Shown here one piece after another: positions 9,030 through 18,911 of a stretch of DNA of 64,000 bases (the first letter of the stretch is position 1; each line of letters begins with the position of its first letter). The position numbers and the translations under genes were made by a program. The stretch comes from Chryseobacterium sp. JV274 (GTDB lineage Bacteria; Bacteroidota; Bacteroidia; Flavobacteriales; Weeksellaceae), in contig NZ_LR824569.1 of the NCBI RefSeq assembly GCF_903969135.1, forward strand, positions 2,542,001 through 2,606,000. Reading direction: 5' to 3'. Under the pieces are notes generated by a model. It saw nothing but the letters and a program-made list of their open reading frames with translations, did not search any database and was not told the origin of the DNA.

Positions 9030-11852
9030 ATGAAAAGATTTCTACTCAGTTTGGTATTAATTTTTTTTACAATTAATACACTCTTTGCACAAAGGGATAC
9101 CGAGCATTGGATTGCTCCTTATTATGACAGTGTCGGAGGGTATAACAATATGCTATACCTATCCACTGATTCACCAACTCCCATTGATGTAACCATTTAC
9201 AATAATAACGCCGTAGTTACTACGGTTACCATCAGTAAAACTAACCCACAAACCTATAAGGTTACTAACAGCCTTATTTCTACAGGTACCTCTACTGATG
9301 CATTCAATGTGGGCAATAAAGGACTTTATCTAAAAGCAGCAAAACCTTTCTACTGCAGTTTAAGACTTGCTCAAAGTGTTCACGGGGAAGTAATTACCAG
9401 TAAAGGAAGGGCAGGAATTGGAAAAACATTCTTTGTTGCTACTGCTCCCAATACCAATACCAGCAGTATTCAAAACTTTACAGCAGGTGTACTTGCCACT
9501 GAAGATAATACCAATGTAACCGTTTCATGGAACCCTACTGCCGGAGTAGTTTTTATCAATGGAACTCCTACTGGTAACACTCAATCTTTTACATTGCAGA
9601 AAGGACAATCTTTCATTCTTGCAGGATCCGGAACTCAGTCTGCAAACAAGACAGGCTTTATCGGTGCAAAAATAGTTGCTGACAAACCGGTAACACTTAC
9701 CAACGGAAGCTGTAATGCTAACTTCTCCACTGCCCCTTCAGGAAGTGATCCGGTTCTGGATCAGTCTGTACCTGTTGACAGGCTTGGAAATACTTTTGCA
9801 ATGGTAAAAACAAGGTCTACTGCTCCTAACCTAAATATGGAAGGAGGGCTTATTGTTGCCACTGAAGATAATACTGATGTGTTTTTAAATGGAGGTGGTA
9901 CTTCTGTTGCGACACTTGCTGCCGGAGAATGGTACAGAATAAATGAAACCAGCTATGTGGCTCAAGGTACTTCAGGGCATTCAAATATGTTCATTTCTAC
10001 TACTAAAAATGTATACCTATACCAATTTATTGGAATTATGGGAAGTGATGCTACGAACGGATTCAACTATATACCCCCATTGAACTGTTTCCTTCCGAGA
10101 AAAATTGATGAAATCGGAAAGATCAATGAAATGCCTATTGGTACAGGAGGAGCCAGTGCTGTTCAGGATATTATTGTAAAATTAAATATTTTAACAGAGA
10201 CAGGAGCAACAGTAATGGTAAATGATAACCCAGTTGCAGCGACAGACGGCCCCTATCCGGTAGCAGGAAATACTAACTGGGTAACGTATGGGATCACCGG
10301 AGTAACAGGAAATATTAAAATTACTTCTACAAAGGCTGTAACAGCAGGTATCAACGGAGGATTTAGTTCCGCAGGATACGGAGGTTACTTTGCCGGATTC
10401 TCATCTATCCCTGTAATTGCTAAAAAGACAGGTGAATGTGTACCGGGAATCGTTCTTGAACTTGATGATGGGTATGAAACATACCAATGGTACCGTGACG
10501 GAGTAATTATTCCGGGTGCAACTTCTTATACCTATACTCCTACACAATCAGGAAATTATACCGTAAAAGTAACAATGGGAACATGCCCTCCTGTGACAAC
10601 TCCTATCTATAAAGTACAAACCTGTTTAAAGGAAACAACTCAAGCGCTTAATGCTTGTTCTACTAAAATTATTACCCCTGCGTTTACTTCGTCAACACAG
10701 ACTGTGGTACCGACTACCGTAGTAATTTTAACTCCTCCTACAAAAGGAACAGCAGTGGTTAATCCAAACGGAACAATCACTTATACCCCAAATCCTGGAT
10801 ATTTAGGACCTGATAAAATAGTTTATAAATTCTGTGGAAACTCAGTTGAGTTTACAGATTGTGAGCAGATAACACTAAACCTTACTGTAGTACCATTCAT
10901 TGTAACGGATACTTCTATTAAGGCATGCTGGTATGATGTAGCTCCATACGCTTATTTTGATCTTACGAAAGCTAAAGTAACAGATTATAATGCCGTTACT
11001 AAAAAATACTACCGTACTCTGAATGACCTTACTGCAGGTATCAATGAAATCACAACACCAGATAACTTCCCTTCAACAGGAGGATTTGTATATGTGAAAG
11101 TAACAACTGCTGAAGGATGTACAGCAAATGCAAAAATCGAATTAATTGTACTTCCAATCAAAAAATCTCCGATATTGGTAGATCAATATATCTGTATGGA
11201 TGCTAAAACCAACCTGGATGCTGGTTCCGGATATGACTCTTACCAATGGAGCACAGGCGCTACCACTTCAGGTATCAGAGATATAGGTGTTGGAGAATAC
11301 ACGGTAATACTTGGTAAGAACGGATGTTTCCTTACTCAGACAGTAAAAGTTAAAAAAGTTGAAGATCCGGTAATCCAAACGATTGAGCTCAACAACAATA
11401 CCGCAACAGTAATTGTAAGCGGAGGTAAAGCACCTTATAAATATGCCGTTGACGGAACTGCTAACTGGCAGGATTCAAATACCTTCACAGGCTTAACAAG
11501 AGGACAACATACTTTCTATGTAAAAGACTTCTATAACTGTACTCCTACTGAGGTAGAAATTACAGTTCCTAATCTATTGAATGCCATTACTCCTAATGGA
11601 GATAACGTAAATGACTATATAGATTACAGTGAGCTTGCTTATAAAGAAAACCTAAGTTTTGTAGTATATGACAGATATGGAAATATGGTATTTACCGGAA
11701 ATAAATTCAACAACTACAGATGGGACGGAAAACACTTTGATAAGAAACTTGGAACAGGAACATATTGGTATCATATCAACTGGACTGAATCCAATAAAGA
11801 AAAGACTCCAATAAAATATACAGGTTGGATTCTTGTTAAAAACAGAGAGTAA
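9030..11852 (+). CDS. Giant T9SS cargo protein, IgGFc-binding-like N-terminus and type B sorting domain (paralog A)
   Basis: 940 residues. The signal peptide ends in LFAQ. Residues 20-460 resemble the IgGFc-binding-protein N-terminal domain: EHWIAPYYDS, LYLSTD, repeated VLATEDNTNVTV and VATEDNTDVFL units. The middle has an Ig/PKD-like segment (YQWYRDG, TYTPTQSGNYTV) and a Tyr/Pro-rich cadherin-like unit (ITYTPNPGYLGPDKIVYKFCG). The last 85 residues are the gliding-motility-associated C-terminal domain (ITPNGDNVNDY, VYDRYGNMVF, WDGK, GTYWYHINW), which directs type IX secretion and surface attachment. Likely an adhesin or surface-layer protein. Its neighbour is a 1132-residue paralog. Confidence 0.85.
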   Translation: MKRFLLSLVLIFFTINTLFAQRDTEHWIAPYYDSVGGYNNMLYLSTDSPTPIDVTIYNNNAVVTTVTISKTNPQTYKVTNSLISTGTSTDAFNVGNKGLYLKAAKPFYCSLRLAQSVHGEVITSKGRAGIGKTFFVATAPNTNTSSIQNFTAGVLATEDNTNVTVSWNPTAGVVFINGTPTGNTQSFTLQKGQSFILAGSGTQSANKTGFIGAKIVADKPVTLTNGSCNANFSTAPSGSDPVLDQSVPVDRLGNTFAMVKTRSTAPNLNMEGGLIVATEDNTDVFLNGGGTSVATLAAGEWYRINETSYVAQGTSGHSNMFISTTKNVYLYQFIGIMGSDATNGFNYIPPLNCFLPRKIDEIGKINEMPIGTGGASAVQDIIVKLNILTETGATVMVNDNPVAATDGPYPVAGNTNWVTYGITGVTGNIKITSTKAVTAGINGGFSSAGYGGYFAGFSSIPVIAKKTGECVPGIVLELDDGYETYQWYRDGVIIPGATSYTYTPTQSGNYTVKVTMGTCPPVTTPIYKVQTCLKETTQALNACSTKIITPAFTSSTQTVVPTTVVILTPPTKGTAVVNPNGTITYTPNPGYLGPDKIVYKFCGNSVEFTDCEQITLNLTVVPFIVTDTSIKACWYDVAPYAYFDLTKAKVTDYNAVTKKYYRTLNDLTAGINEITTPDNFPSTGGFVYVKVTTAEGCTANAKIELIVLPIKKSPILVDQYICMDAKTNLDAGSGYDSYQWSTGATTSGIRDIGVGEYTVILGKNGCFLTQTVKVKKVEDPVIQTIELNNNTATVIVSGGKAPYKYAVDGTANWQDSNTFTGLTRGQHTFYVKDFYNCTPTEVEITVPNLLNAITPNGDNVNDYIDYSELAYKENLSFVVYDRYGNMVFTGNKFNNYRWDGKHFDKKLGTGTYWYHINWTESNKEKTPIKYTGWILVKNRE

Positions 11853-11875
11853 TAATTAGTTAAAACCATAATGGT

Positions 11876-11906
11876 AAGCCACGATTTCATAATCGTGGCT
11901 TTTTTA
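11876..11906 (+). terminator. Intrinsic terminator
   Basis: AAGCCACGATT (11876-11886) pairs with AATCGTGGCTT (11891-11901), four-base loop, T-run. Confidence 0.92.
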
Positions 11907-11939
11907 TTACATTTTCAAGCATTTAATACTTTTTATTAT

Positions 11940-11947
11940 TAAATTTG
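11940..11947 (+). promoter_or_regulatory. -7 box TAAATTTG
   Basis: TAnnTTTG match 19 bases before the ATG at 11967. With the terminator upstream, it makes the two paralogs separate transcripts. Confidence 0.6.
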
Positions 11948-11966
11948 TGATAAATACTACTACTGA

Positions 11967-14900
11967 ATGAAGAAAATTCTATCTTTTTTATTTATATTTT
12001 ATATTTTCACCTCTGCTTTTGCCCAATTGGACCGAGAGCATTGGTTTTCTCCGATGGTAGACAGGACCGGCGCTCCCAATCCTTATCAGAAACTGTATTT
12101 ATCCACCAGCAGAACAACTCCTTTTCCTGTAAATATTTATAACAATAATGTTCTCATCGGAACGGTGAACATCAGTAAAAATAATCCACAGAAATTCGAT
12201 GTACTAAGGAATTATATAATTACCACACAGCAGACGGATTTATTTACCCCTACAACCAAAGGGTTATATCTTAAAGCAGAATTTCCTTTTTATGCCAATT
12301 TAAGGTTCTCGGTATTCAACCACGCAGAAATTATCACTTCCAAAGGGATTCCTTCCACAGGAAAAACATTTTATGCAGCCTCCGCTCCTATTACGGTGAG
12401 CAACAATATTCTGAACTTCATGACCAGTGTACTGGCAACTGAAGATAACACAACCGTTACCATTTCCGGATACAACCCTGCCGTTCAGTTTTCTAATGGA
12501 ACAACAGGAGCCACCAATCCGACAATGACTTTCACTTTAAATAAGGGACAGTCTTACATCATTGACGGAATGGGGGATATAGCAGGAAACTTTGATGGTT
12601 TCATCGGCTCTAAAATTATTTCAAACAAACCTGTCAATGTTACCAATGGAAATTTTAACGGGCAATATGCAGGAAATTTCCCCTCCAGTTCTGATATTTT
12701 AATGGACCAGGCAGTACCTGTCAACAGGCTTGGAAATGAATTTGCCCTTGTAAAAGGTAACGGCCCGCTTGGTTCCAATATGGAAGGCGCTGTCGTTATT
12801 GCTACAGAGGACAACACTCAGATCTTTGTCAATAATGAAATACCTCCCGTAGCTACCATTAATGCAGGAAAATACTTCGTTATTCCTGATTCCAAATATA
12901 TCCTTCAGGGAAACGGACATTATAATTTATATCTAAAAACATCAAAAAATGCTTATGTCTACCAGATTTTAGCCGGAGATTCAAATTCGGGAAATGAAAC
13001 GGCTACCGGAGGATTCAATTTCATTCCGGCTTTGAACTGCTACCTTCCGAAACAGATTAATGAACTGGGGCTTATCAATGAAAATTTTGTTCATTCCAAT
13101 GGTAATCCCAGCGGTATTCTGAACATCCCAACAAAACTAAATCTTATAACAGAAAGGGGAGCGATTATTACAGTAAATGGAGCCAATCCTCCTGCGGTAA
13201 CAGGTCCTTACAATATGACCGGAACTACCAACTGGGTTACTTATGGAATTCCCAATGTGACGGGTACTATTACTGTGGTTTCAAACAAGGCCATTATGGC
13301 AGGCATAACTGCCGGAAGTGATGCCGTAGGATATGGAGGTTTTTTCGCCGGTTTTCCTACGCAGCCCGTTATCTTACAATCAGGCGACGGCTGTATTCCT
13401 GGTATTGTTCTTACTGTGGATCCACTTATCTATGACACTTATCAATGGTATAGAAACGGCACACTTGTTCCGGGAGCTACGGCATCTTCAATTACCCCTA
13501 CACTACCCGGAAATTATACCTGTTCTGTAACAATGGGAAGCTGCGCACCTTTAATTACTGAAAAATTTAAGGTTCTGAATTGTACAAAACTCAGCAATGC
13601 TTCCTACAATGTATGCACTTCACAGACTATAACACCTACCTTCAGTACTTCATCACAAACTCCTGTTCCTGGCACGGTAGCGATTACAACAGCTCCTTCT
13701 TTGGGTACTGCTGTGATAAACCCTGTTACAGGAATCATTACTTATACTGTAAATACTCCCGGTACATCAGGAACAGATACATTCACTTATACATTCTGCG
13801 GAAATGATCCGGACTTTCCGGATTGTGAAACAATAACAGTTACCATCAATATTCAGGCGCTTACAGTAATGAATACAACATTATTTGCCTGTGATATCAA
13901 CGGACAGGGAACATTCAATTTGACGACAGCAAATATTACTAATAACTCCCCCGTTACAATTACTTACTATCCTACTCTTCTGGATGCTCAGAATGAAAAT
14001 GCCGCAGCATTGATCACCAATACTACAGCTTATCCTGCACCTAATGGAACAATCATATATGCTGTTGTAAAGAACAATATTGGATGTAAAAGTATCGCGC
14101 AGATCACATTGTCTCTTTACAATAAAGCGATTGTCCTGGACAACTACAATGGTATTTTCTGTGATGATAACCTGGACGGAACTGTTACTCTCATCCTTTC
14201 CAATGTCACTCCTATTGTACTTAATAATCCTAATTATTTTACCAATGTAAGATATTATGCAAATCTGGCGGATGCTAACGCAGGAAACAATAATACTCTT
14301 CCTAACAGCTGGAGTTATACCGCAACAACTACCATTTACATCAGAGTAGATTCTCCGGATGGCTGTGCTTCTGTGATCAAGCCTTTACAGTTCAGTATCG
14401 GAGCTAAAGTAACATTAATTACCAAAACTGTTACGGAAAGTGTTTGTGATGATGACCTGGATGGAATAAAAAGTGTGAACTTGGCTCAGTTTATCCCCCA
14501 GTTTACTTTAGATCCCAATGTTACTTTCACTTTTCATGCAACCTTGGCGGATGCTCAGAATAATGTGAACATCGTTTCATCACCTGTTAATATTACAAAT
14601 TCACAAATCTATTATATCCGTTTTGAAAAAAATGGGGTTTGTCCGGAAGTAGGGACTCTTAAAATCAACATTAAAATTCCTAAAAAGTCGGATGTATTAC
14701 AAGATAAAGCCATTTGTCCGAAAACCACTACCACACTGGATGCAGGACCTGGCTTTGAAAGATACTTGTGGAGCACGGGAGCTACTACCCCTTCCATCAC
14801 CAATGTTGCCCCTGGAAGTTATTGGGTAGAGCTTACCTTCAATGGCTGTGTTTACAAACAATATGTGAATGTTACAGAATTGCCGCTTCCTATGATTACG

Positions 14901-15365
14901 TCTATTGAAATTGATGGTACAACGGTAAAAGTCGGAGTAAGTGGTGGTATCCCGCCTTATGAATATTCTTTGGATGGTGTGGTATGGCAGAGTTCCAATG
15001 TATTCTACAATGTACCAAGAGGAGCGCACAATGTATTTGTAAGAGACTCTAAAATGTGTGAAGAAGTAAAGAAACCATTTGCCATTATTAACCTGATCAA
15101 CACAATTACTCCGAATGGAGATGGTTATAACGAAGGAATAGACTATTCTGCTTTAATGGCCAATGATAATCTTGTATTCAGGATCTTTGACCGGTACGGT
15201 GCGGAAGTCTTCAGAGGAACTCCTGAAAACAGATATACCTGGGACGGAAGAATAGGTGGAAGATATGTCCCTACAGCAACCTATTGGTATTTTATCACCT
15301 GGACAGAGTATGGTTCTTCCCTCACTGTAAAATATTCAAGCTGGCTGCTTGTAAAACATAGGTAA
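11967..15365 (+). CDS. Giant T9SS cargo protein, IgGFc-binding-like N-terminus and type B sorting domain (paralog B)
   Basis: 1132 residues, clearly homologous to the preceding gene over the N-terminal domain (REHWFSPMVD, LYLSTSRTTPFPVNIYNNN, SVLATEDNTTVTI), the YQWYRNG and NYTCSVTMG segment, and the C-terminal sorting domain (ITPNGDGYNEGIDYS, IFDRYGAEVF, WDGR, TYWYFITW). It carries about 190 extra residues in the middle, two or more SVCDDDLDG/FCDDNLDG repeat units that resemble calcium-binding adhesin repeats. The signal peptide ends in AFAQ. Extracellular, T9SS-exported. Probably arose by tandem duplication followed by insertion of the repeat module. Ligand unknown. Confidence 0.85.
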   Translation: MKKILSFLFIFYIFTSAFAQLDREHWFSPMVDRTGAPNPYQKLYLSTSRTTPFPVNIYNNNVLIGTVNISKNNPQKFDVLRNYIITTQQTDLFTPTTKGLYLKAEFPFYANLRFSVFNHAEIITSKGIPSTGKTFYAASAPITVSNNILNFMTSVLATEDNTTVTISGYNPAVQFSNGTTGATNPTMTFTLNKGQSYIIDGMGDIAGNFDGFIGSKIISNKPVNVTNGNFNGQYAGNFPSSSDILMDQAVPVNRLGNEFALVKGNGPLGSNMEGAVVIATEDNTQIFVNNEIPPVATINAGKYFVIPDSKYILQGNGHYNLYLKTSKNAYVYQILAGDSNSGNETATGGFNFIPALNCYLPKQINELGLINENFVHSNGNPSGILNIPTKLNLITERGAIITVNGANPPAVTGPYNMTGTTNWVTYGIPNVTGTITVVSNKAIMAGITAGSDAVGYGGFFAGFPTQPVILQSGDGCIPGIVLTVDPLIYDTYQWYRNGTLVPGATASSITPTLPGNYTCSVTMGSCAPLITEKFKVLNCTKLSNASYNVCTSQTITPTFSTSSQTPVPGTVAITTAPSLGTAVINPVTGIITYTVNTPGTSGTDTFTYTFCGNDPDFPDCETITVTINIQALTVMNTTLFACDINGQGTFNLTTANITNNSPVTITYYPTLLDAQNENAAALITNTTAYPAPNGTIIYAVVKNNIGCKSIAQITLSLYNKAIVLDNYNGIFCDDNLDGTVTLILSNVTPIVLNNPNYFTNVRYYANLADANAGNNNTLPNSWSYTATTTIYIRVDSPDGCASVIKPLQFSIGAKVTLITKTVTESVCDDDLDGIKSVNLAQFIPQFTLDPNVTFTFHATLADAQNNVNIVSSPVNITNSQIYYIRFEKNGVCPEVGTLKINIKIPKKSDVLQDKAICPKTTTTLDAGPGFERYLWSTGATTPSITNVAPGSYWVELTFNGCVYKQYVNVTELPLPMITSIEIDGTTVKVGVSGGIPPYEYSLDGVVWQSSNVFYNVPRGAHNVFVRDSKMCEEVKKPFAIINLINTITPNGDGYNEGIDYSALMANDNLVFRIFDRYGAEVFRGTPENRYTWDGRIGGRYVPTATYWYFITWTEYGSSLTVKYSSWLLVKHR

Positions 15366-15366
15366 A

Positions 15367-15425
15367 AAAGAAGCCGGAAGAAAGAAAGCTGAATTTTCAG
15401 CGGTGCTTTCTTCCGGCTTCTTTAC
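15367..15425 (+). terminator. Long-stem intrinsic terminator
   Basis: An 18-bp perfect outer stem (15367-15384 with 15406-15423, core GAAGCCGGAAG/CTTCCGGCTTC) enclosing a small GCTGAA/TTCAGC hairpin. Confidence 0.9.
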
Positions 15426-15550
15426 TTATATACACACTTTTTTAAGGCAACTGTAAATTTCTAACAGTCCTTAACAGTTTAATGTTAAAGTTTAATATAA
15501 CTTTAACCACTATTCTTCATCTAACTAGACAAAATTGCTATATTTCTATG

Positions 15551-15558
15551 TAATTTTG
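15551..15558 (+). promoter_or_regulatory. -7 box TAATTTTG, almost at the start codon
   Basis: TAnnTTTG match ending 8 bases before the ATG at 15567, so the mRNA leader would be only a few bases. Confidence 0.6.
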
Positions 15559-15566
15559 CGCATTAT

Positions 15567-16361
15567 ATGAAGAAACTGTTTACTCTACTGCTATTGGTTT
15601 TTCTGGCAAAAATTAATGCTCAAATATATTCCGGAGAGGTATTTCTGAGAGACAACTCTATTTTATATCTCAATCAGGTATATGTCACTAACCTAAATAC
15701 CCAGAAAACCGTTCTTACGGACTTTAATGGTAATTTTAATATCCCTGCCAATACCGGAGATGTGATCCGGTTTACTTCTATTGTTACGGAAAGAAAAGAT
15801 ATTAAGCTCACGCCTCAATCTATGACACAAAAAAATCTGGTTGAGCTAAAAATTGCGTACTATGAAATTCAGGAAATTGTACTCAGCAGGTTCAAACCTA
15901 CCGGAAACCTTCGGTATGATGTCAATTCTTTAAGAAAAGAAGACAAAGCACATGCTCTTAAGAAAGTAATCGGGCTTCCGGAGCCCAAAGGTGACGGAAC
16001 TCCTCCTGAACTTCCTGTTGCCGGATTGCGAGATGGCGGGCTTACCTTCAGTCTTGAAAGTATCTATGATATTCTTTCCGGTGAGAGAAAGAAAAAACAG
16101 CGTTATCAGGAATACGAAAGAATGAACAGTTCCGTTACACAGATCAAAAACTATCTGGGGAAAGATTATTTCACAAGGTTTAAAATTCCTGAGAATTTAA
16201 TTGATAATTTCCTTCAATTCGTTTATACTTCTGAAAATATTCAGGCTTATGTATTGGCCGGAAATTTTGAAGCCATAAAGATTCCTATTGAAAAATATCT
16301 GCCAATCTATCAGAAGAGACTTAGAAGTTCACATCTTCAGGAAGTTGTAAGCAGTAATTAA
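15567..16361 (+). CDS. Secreted protein with carboxypeptidase-regulatory-like domain
   Basis: 264 residues. The signal peptide ends in INAQ. Residues 20-100 form a CarboxypepD_reg-like beta sandwich (SGEVFLRDNSILYLNQVYV, TDFNGNFNIPANTGDVIRFTS), the module that in Bacteroidota is found on TonB-dependent receptors and on small envelope proteins. The remainder is charged and helical (ERKKKQRYQEYERM) with no known motif. The arrangement is common among Flavobacteriia proteins annotated only as hypothetical. Probably periplasmic. It is alone between a near-leaderless promoter and a terminator. Confidence 0.7.
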   Translation: MKKLFTLLLLVFLAKINAQIYSGEVFLRDNSILYLNQVYVTNLNTQKTVLTDFNGNFNIPANTGDVIRFTSIVTERKDIKLTPQSMTQKNLVELKIAYYEIQEIVLSRFKPTGNLRYDVNSLRKEDKAHALKKVIGLPEPKGDGTPPELPVAGLRDGGLTFSLESIYDILSGERKKKQRYQEYERMNSSVTQIKNYLGKDYFTRFKIPENLIDNFLQFVYTSENIQAYVLAGNFEAIKIPIEKYLPIYQKRLRSSHLQEVVSSN

Positions 16362-16383
16362 AGAAATAATTCCAATATATATA

Positions 16384-16418
16384 AATAATCCATGTCTTTC
16401 ACATGGATTATTTTTTTT
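16384..16418 (+). terminator. Intrinsic terminator
   Basis: AATAATCCATGT (16384-16395) pairs with ACATGGATTATT (16401-16412), then a T-run. The remaining 230 bases before the next start show no gene and no clear -7 box. Confidence 0.88.
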
Positions 16419-16645
16419 GAAATAAACAGAAATTCCGTGGTATAACCCTTCCACACTACATCCAATACAGATTATTCAACTTTTATTACATATCATTCTT
16501 CAATATTCAAAAATATGTTTAATTTTATCTCACAAACAGGTGTTTAAAAATAAAAACACTTGTATTTCGTTATCCAAATAAAAACTAACCAACCCAAAAC
16601 GCAAATTAAGAGAGAAGCACCTATTTTTTAACTTAATATTAATTA

Positions 16646-17410
16646 ATGAAACAAGTACTTTTACTTCTTTGCTGTATGTTTTTCTTTACTATGTCTGCTC
16701 AAAAAAAAGGGAAAGACTATAGTAATATTCTGAAAAGTAAGAATATCTATGAAATCAATGCCTTCTTAAGAGATGCCCATCCTGATGATCCGCGGAGATC
16801 TGTTCTGAAACCAAGGGTAATGGATATGATGAAAGAATACATCAAAGATGCACATCCAGCCGATCAGAAAGTAAAAGATATGCAGGAAATGCTTGCCATG
16901 CTAAGGAGAAGACCTTCCACAAAGATCACCTTTGATGAAATGAATGCGATCATCAAGCAGAAGCAAATTGCCAAATACAAGGCCGAATTAGCTGCAAAAC
17001 AGCCTAGCACTGCTTATACTCCGAGCACCGCACAGAATACATTTGTTGTAAATGCTTCAGCCAATACAGCAATTCCCAATGCTGAAGCAGAAGAATTCAA
17101 TATGCTTATGACTGTATCTCCCATAGAGCACAAAAATAAAACGGTAAAAATCCTCAACTCTTTGTTTGATAATGACCCCAATTCTAAAGAATGTATTGTT
17201 CTGATTCAAAATAAATCAGATTGTAATATCATTGTAAGAATGGAAGGTGTAGGTACAACCAAGTACAGACTGGCAGTACCTGCTCAGGGTGAAGGTTCAA
17301 TTGTTATAGAAAAAGGCCAGTATCTTTTCACCAGCCTGGTTTGTGGTGCTCAATATGCTTCACAAAAAACAATTGAAAGACCTATTATGGTGGCTTTAGG
17401 AAGCCAGTAG
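16646..17410 (+). CDS. Secreted protein of the DUF6759-like family, paralog 2
   Basis: 254 residues. The signal peptide ends in SAQ, followed by KKGKDYSNILKS. An N-terminal helical motif contains HPDDPRRSVLKP, nearly the same as in paralog 3 (HPDDPKKSVLKP). The linker is Ala/Thr/Ser-rich (about 118-145). The C-terminal domain has the family pattern: KTVKILNSLFDND, NKSDCNIIVRMEG, LAVPAQGEGSIVIEKGQY, LVCGAQY. Unlike paralogs 3 and 4 it has its own intergenic region. Function unknown; exported location inferred from the signal peptide. Paralogs 2 and 3 are the closest pair of the four. Confidence 0.7.
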   Translation: MKQVLLLLCCMFFFTMSAQKKGKDYSNILKSKNIYEINAFLRDAHPDDPRRSVLKPRVMDMMKEYIKDAHPADQKVKDMQEMLAMLRRRPSTKITFDEMNAIIKQKQIAKYKAELAAKQPSTAYTPSTAQNTFVVNASANTAIPNAEAEEFNMLMTVSPIEHKNKTVKILNSLFDNDPNSKECIVLIQNKSDCNIIVRMEGVGTTKYRLAVPAQGEGSIVIEKGQYLFTSLVCGAQYASQKTIERPIMVALGSQ

Positions 17411-17480
17411 CTACAATCATACACGGATTATCTCTCTGTCTTTTACTTTCAAAAGACAGAGATTCTCCATAAATTTTCAC

Positions 17481-17488
17481 TATTTTTG
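17481..17488 (+). promoter_or_regulatory. -7 box TATTTTTG of trmB
   Basis: TAnnTTTG match. A TTG inside it (17486) opens the frame but cannot be the start if this is the promoter. The ATG at 17507 is 18 bases downstream. Confidence 0.6.
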
Positions 17489-17506
17489 CACTCATTTTAT
17501 AACTCA

Positions 17507-18184
17507 ATGGGCAAGAATAAATTAGCAAGATTTGCAGAAAACAAAATATTACCAAATGTAATCCAACCTACAAGGGAAGATGCCTTACAAGGTTTTAAAC
17601 TTAAGGGAAAATGGAGAGAAAATTTCTTCAAAAATGACAATCCAATTGTATTGGAATTAGGTTGTGGAAAAGGAGAATATTCTGTAGGACTCGCAAAAAC
17701 ATTTCCTGAAAAAAACTTTATCGGAATTGATATTAAAGGGGCAAGATTCTGGTTTGGAGCTAAAGAAGCGGTAGACAGCAACATGAATAATGTGGCTTTT
17801 CTGAGATCACAGATCGAGCTTGTTGATCATTTTTTTGCTGAAAATGAAGTAGATGAAATCTGGATTACATTCCCGGATCCACAGATCAAATACAGAAGAA
17901 CAAAGCACAGATTGACTCACCCTGATTTCTTAAACCGATACAAAAAGTTTCTGAAGCCTGGCGGTATTATTCATTTAAAAACTGATTCAGAATTTTTACA
18001 TGGATATACACTGGGATATCTGCAGGGGGCTGGCTATGAAATCATTAGTGCCCATCATGATATCTACGGAGCACCAGAATATGACCCTGATACGGAGCAC
18101 CTTAGAGACATTAAAACCTATTATGAAGAACTTTTCTCAGCGAAAGGAAAAACAATTACTTACATTAAATTCCGGATAAGCTGA
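17507..18184 (+). CDS. trmB: tRNA (guanine-N7-)-methyltransferase
   Basis: Methylates G46 in the variable loop of tRNAs using S-adenosylmethionine. 225 residues from the ATG at 17507 (MGKNKLARF), the usual N-terminus. SAM-binding motif I is LELGCGKGEYSVGLA, motif II FIGIDIKGARFW, and the TrmB signature IWITFPDPQIKYRRTKHRL follows at about residue 125. The length is normal. It is the first gene of a likely three-gene operon: the next two secreted proteins start 19 and 6 bases after the preceding stops, an unexpected pairing of a tRNA modification enzyme with envelope proteins. Confidence 0.95.
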   Translation: MGKNKLARFAENKILPNVIQPTREDALQGFKLKGKWRENFFKNDNPIVLELGCGKGEYSVGLAKTFPEKNFIGIDIKGARFWFGAKEAVDSNMNNVAFLRSQIELVDHFFAENEVDEIWITFPDPQIKYRRTKHRLTHPDFLNRYKKFLKPGGIIHLKTDSEFLHGYTLGYLQGAGYEIISAHHDIYGAPEYDPDTEHLRDIKTYYEELFSAKGKTITYIKFRIS

Positions 18185-18203
18185 TGAAGTAAAATAATAA
18201 TTG

Positions 18204-18905
18204 ATGAAAAAAAAACTTTTCCCTGTTTTCTTTTTATTCTTCACATTTTTGTTCCCCAACTCAATATCTGCTCAGAAAAAAGGAGGTAATGACATCCTGA
18301 AAAGCATTGATATTAAAGAAATTGAAGAGTATATTAAGAACACCCATCCTGATGATCCAAAGAAAAGCGTGCTAAAACCTAAGCTTATCGCTTTAAAAAA
18401 CGCAGAATGGACAAAAGGAGCCCGTACAGCCAAGCCGATGGAAGCAAGGCCTATTATCTCCGATATTCCTAAAAGTATCATGAGAAACCCTCATTCAGAT
18501 GATGCTGAGGAGTTTAAAAAGCTCATCGCTGAAACCTCTGCTGAGCACAAAGAAAAAACGGTGAAACTTCTGAATGCAATGTTCAATGAAGATATTACCC
18601 GCAAGGAAGCAATACTCTTATTCAAAAATAATTCAGACTGCAATATTGTACTGAGGATTGAAGGAAAAGATTATTACAATCTTGCCGTTCCCGCTCACGG
18701 AGAAAATTTCATTGTGATCAATAAGGGTTCATATATGCTCAACAGCAATATCTGCGATATGAAATACATCTCCCAGAAAGACATTAAAAAAAGTATATTT
18801 GTAACGATTGATAATCCAAGACTCCCTGACACAGAAGCAAAACCCTCCAAAAAGGAACCTGCCAAAGTAAAGAAGTCTTCGAAAAAAAGAAAAACCAAAA
18901 AGTAA
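18204..18905 (+). CDS. Secreted protein of the DUF6759-like family, paralog 3
   Basis: 233 residues from the ATG at 18204 (a TTG at 18201 precedes it in frame). The signal peptide ends in SAQ, then KKGGNDILKS. It shares HPDDPKKSVLKP with paralog 2 and the C-terminal domain with all paralogs: KTVKLLNAMFNED, NNSDCNIVLRIEG, YYNLAVPAHGENFIVINKG, NICDMKY. The tail after residue 205 is very basic (Lys/Ser/Pro), unlike the others. It follows trmB by 19 bases and precedes the lipoprotein by 6, so it is co-transcribed with both. Function unknown. Confidence 0.7.
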   Translation: MKKKLFPVFFLFFTFLFPNSISAQKKGGNDILKSIDIKEIEEYIKNTHPDDPKKSVLKPKLIALKNAEWTKGARTAKPMEARPIISDIPKSIMRNPHSDDAEEFKKLIAETSAEHKEKTVKLLNAMFNEDITRKEAILLFKNNSDCNIVLRIEGKDYYNLAVPAHGENFIVINKGSYMLNSNICDMKYISQKDIKKSIFVTIDNPRLPDTEAKPSKKEPAKVKKSSKKRKTKK

Positions 18906-18911
18906 ACTAGT

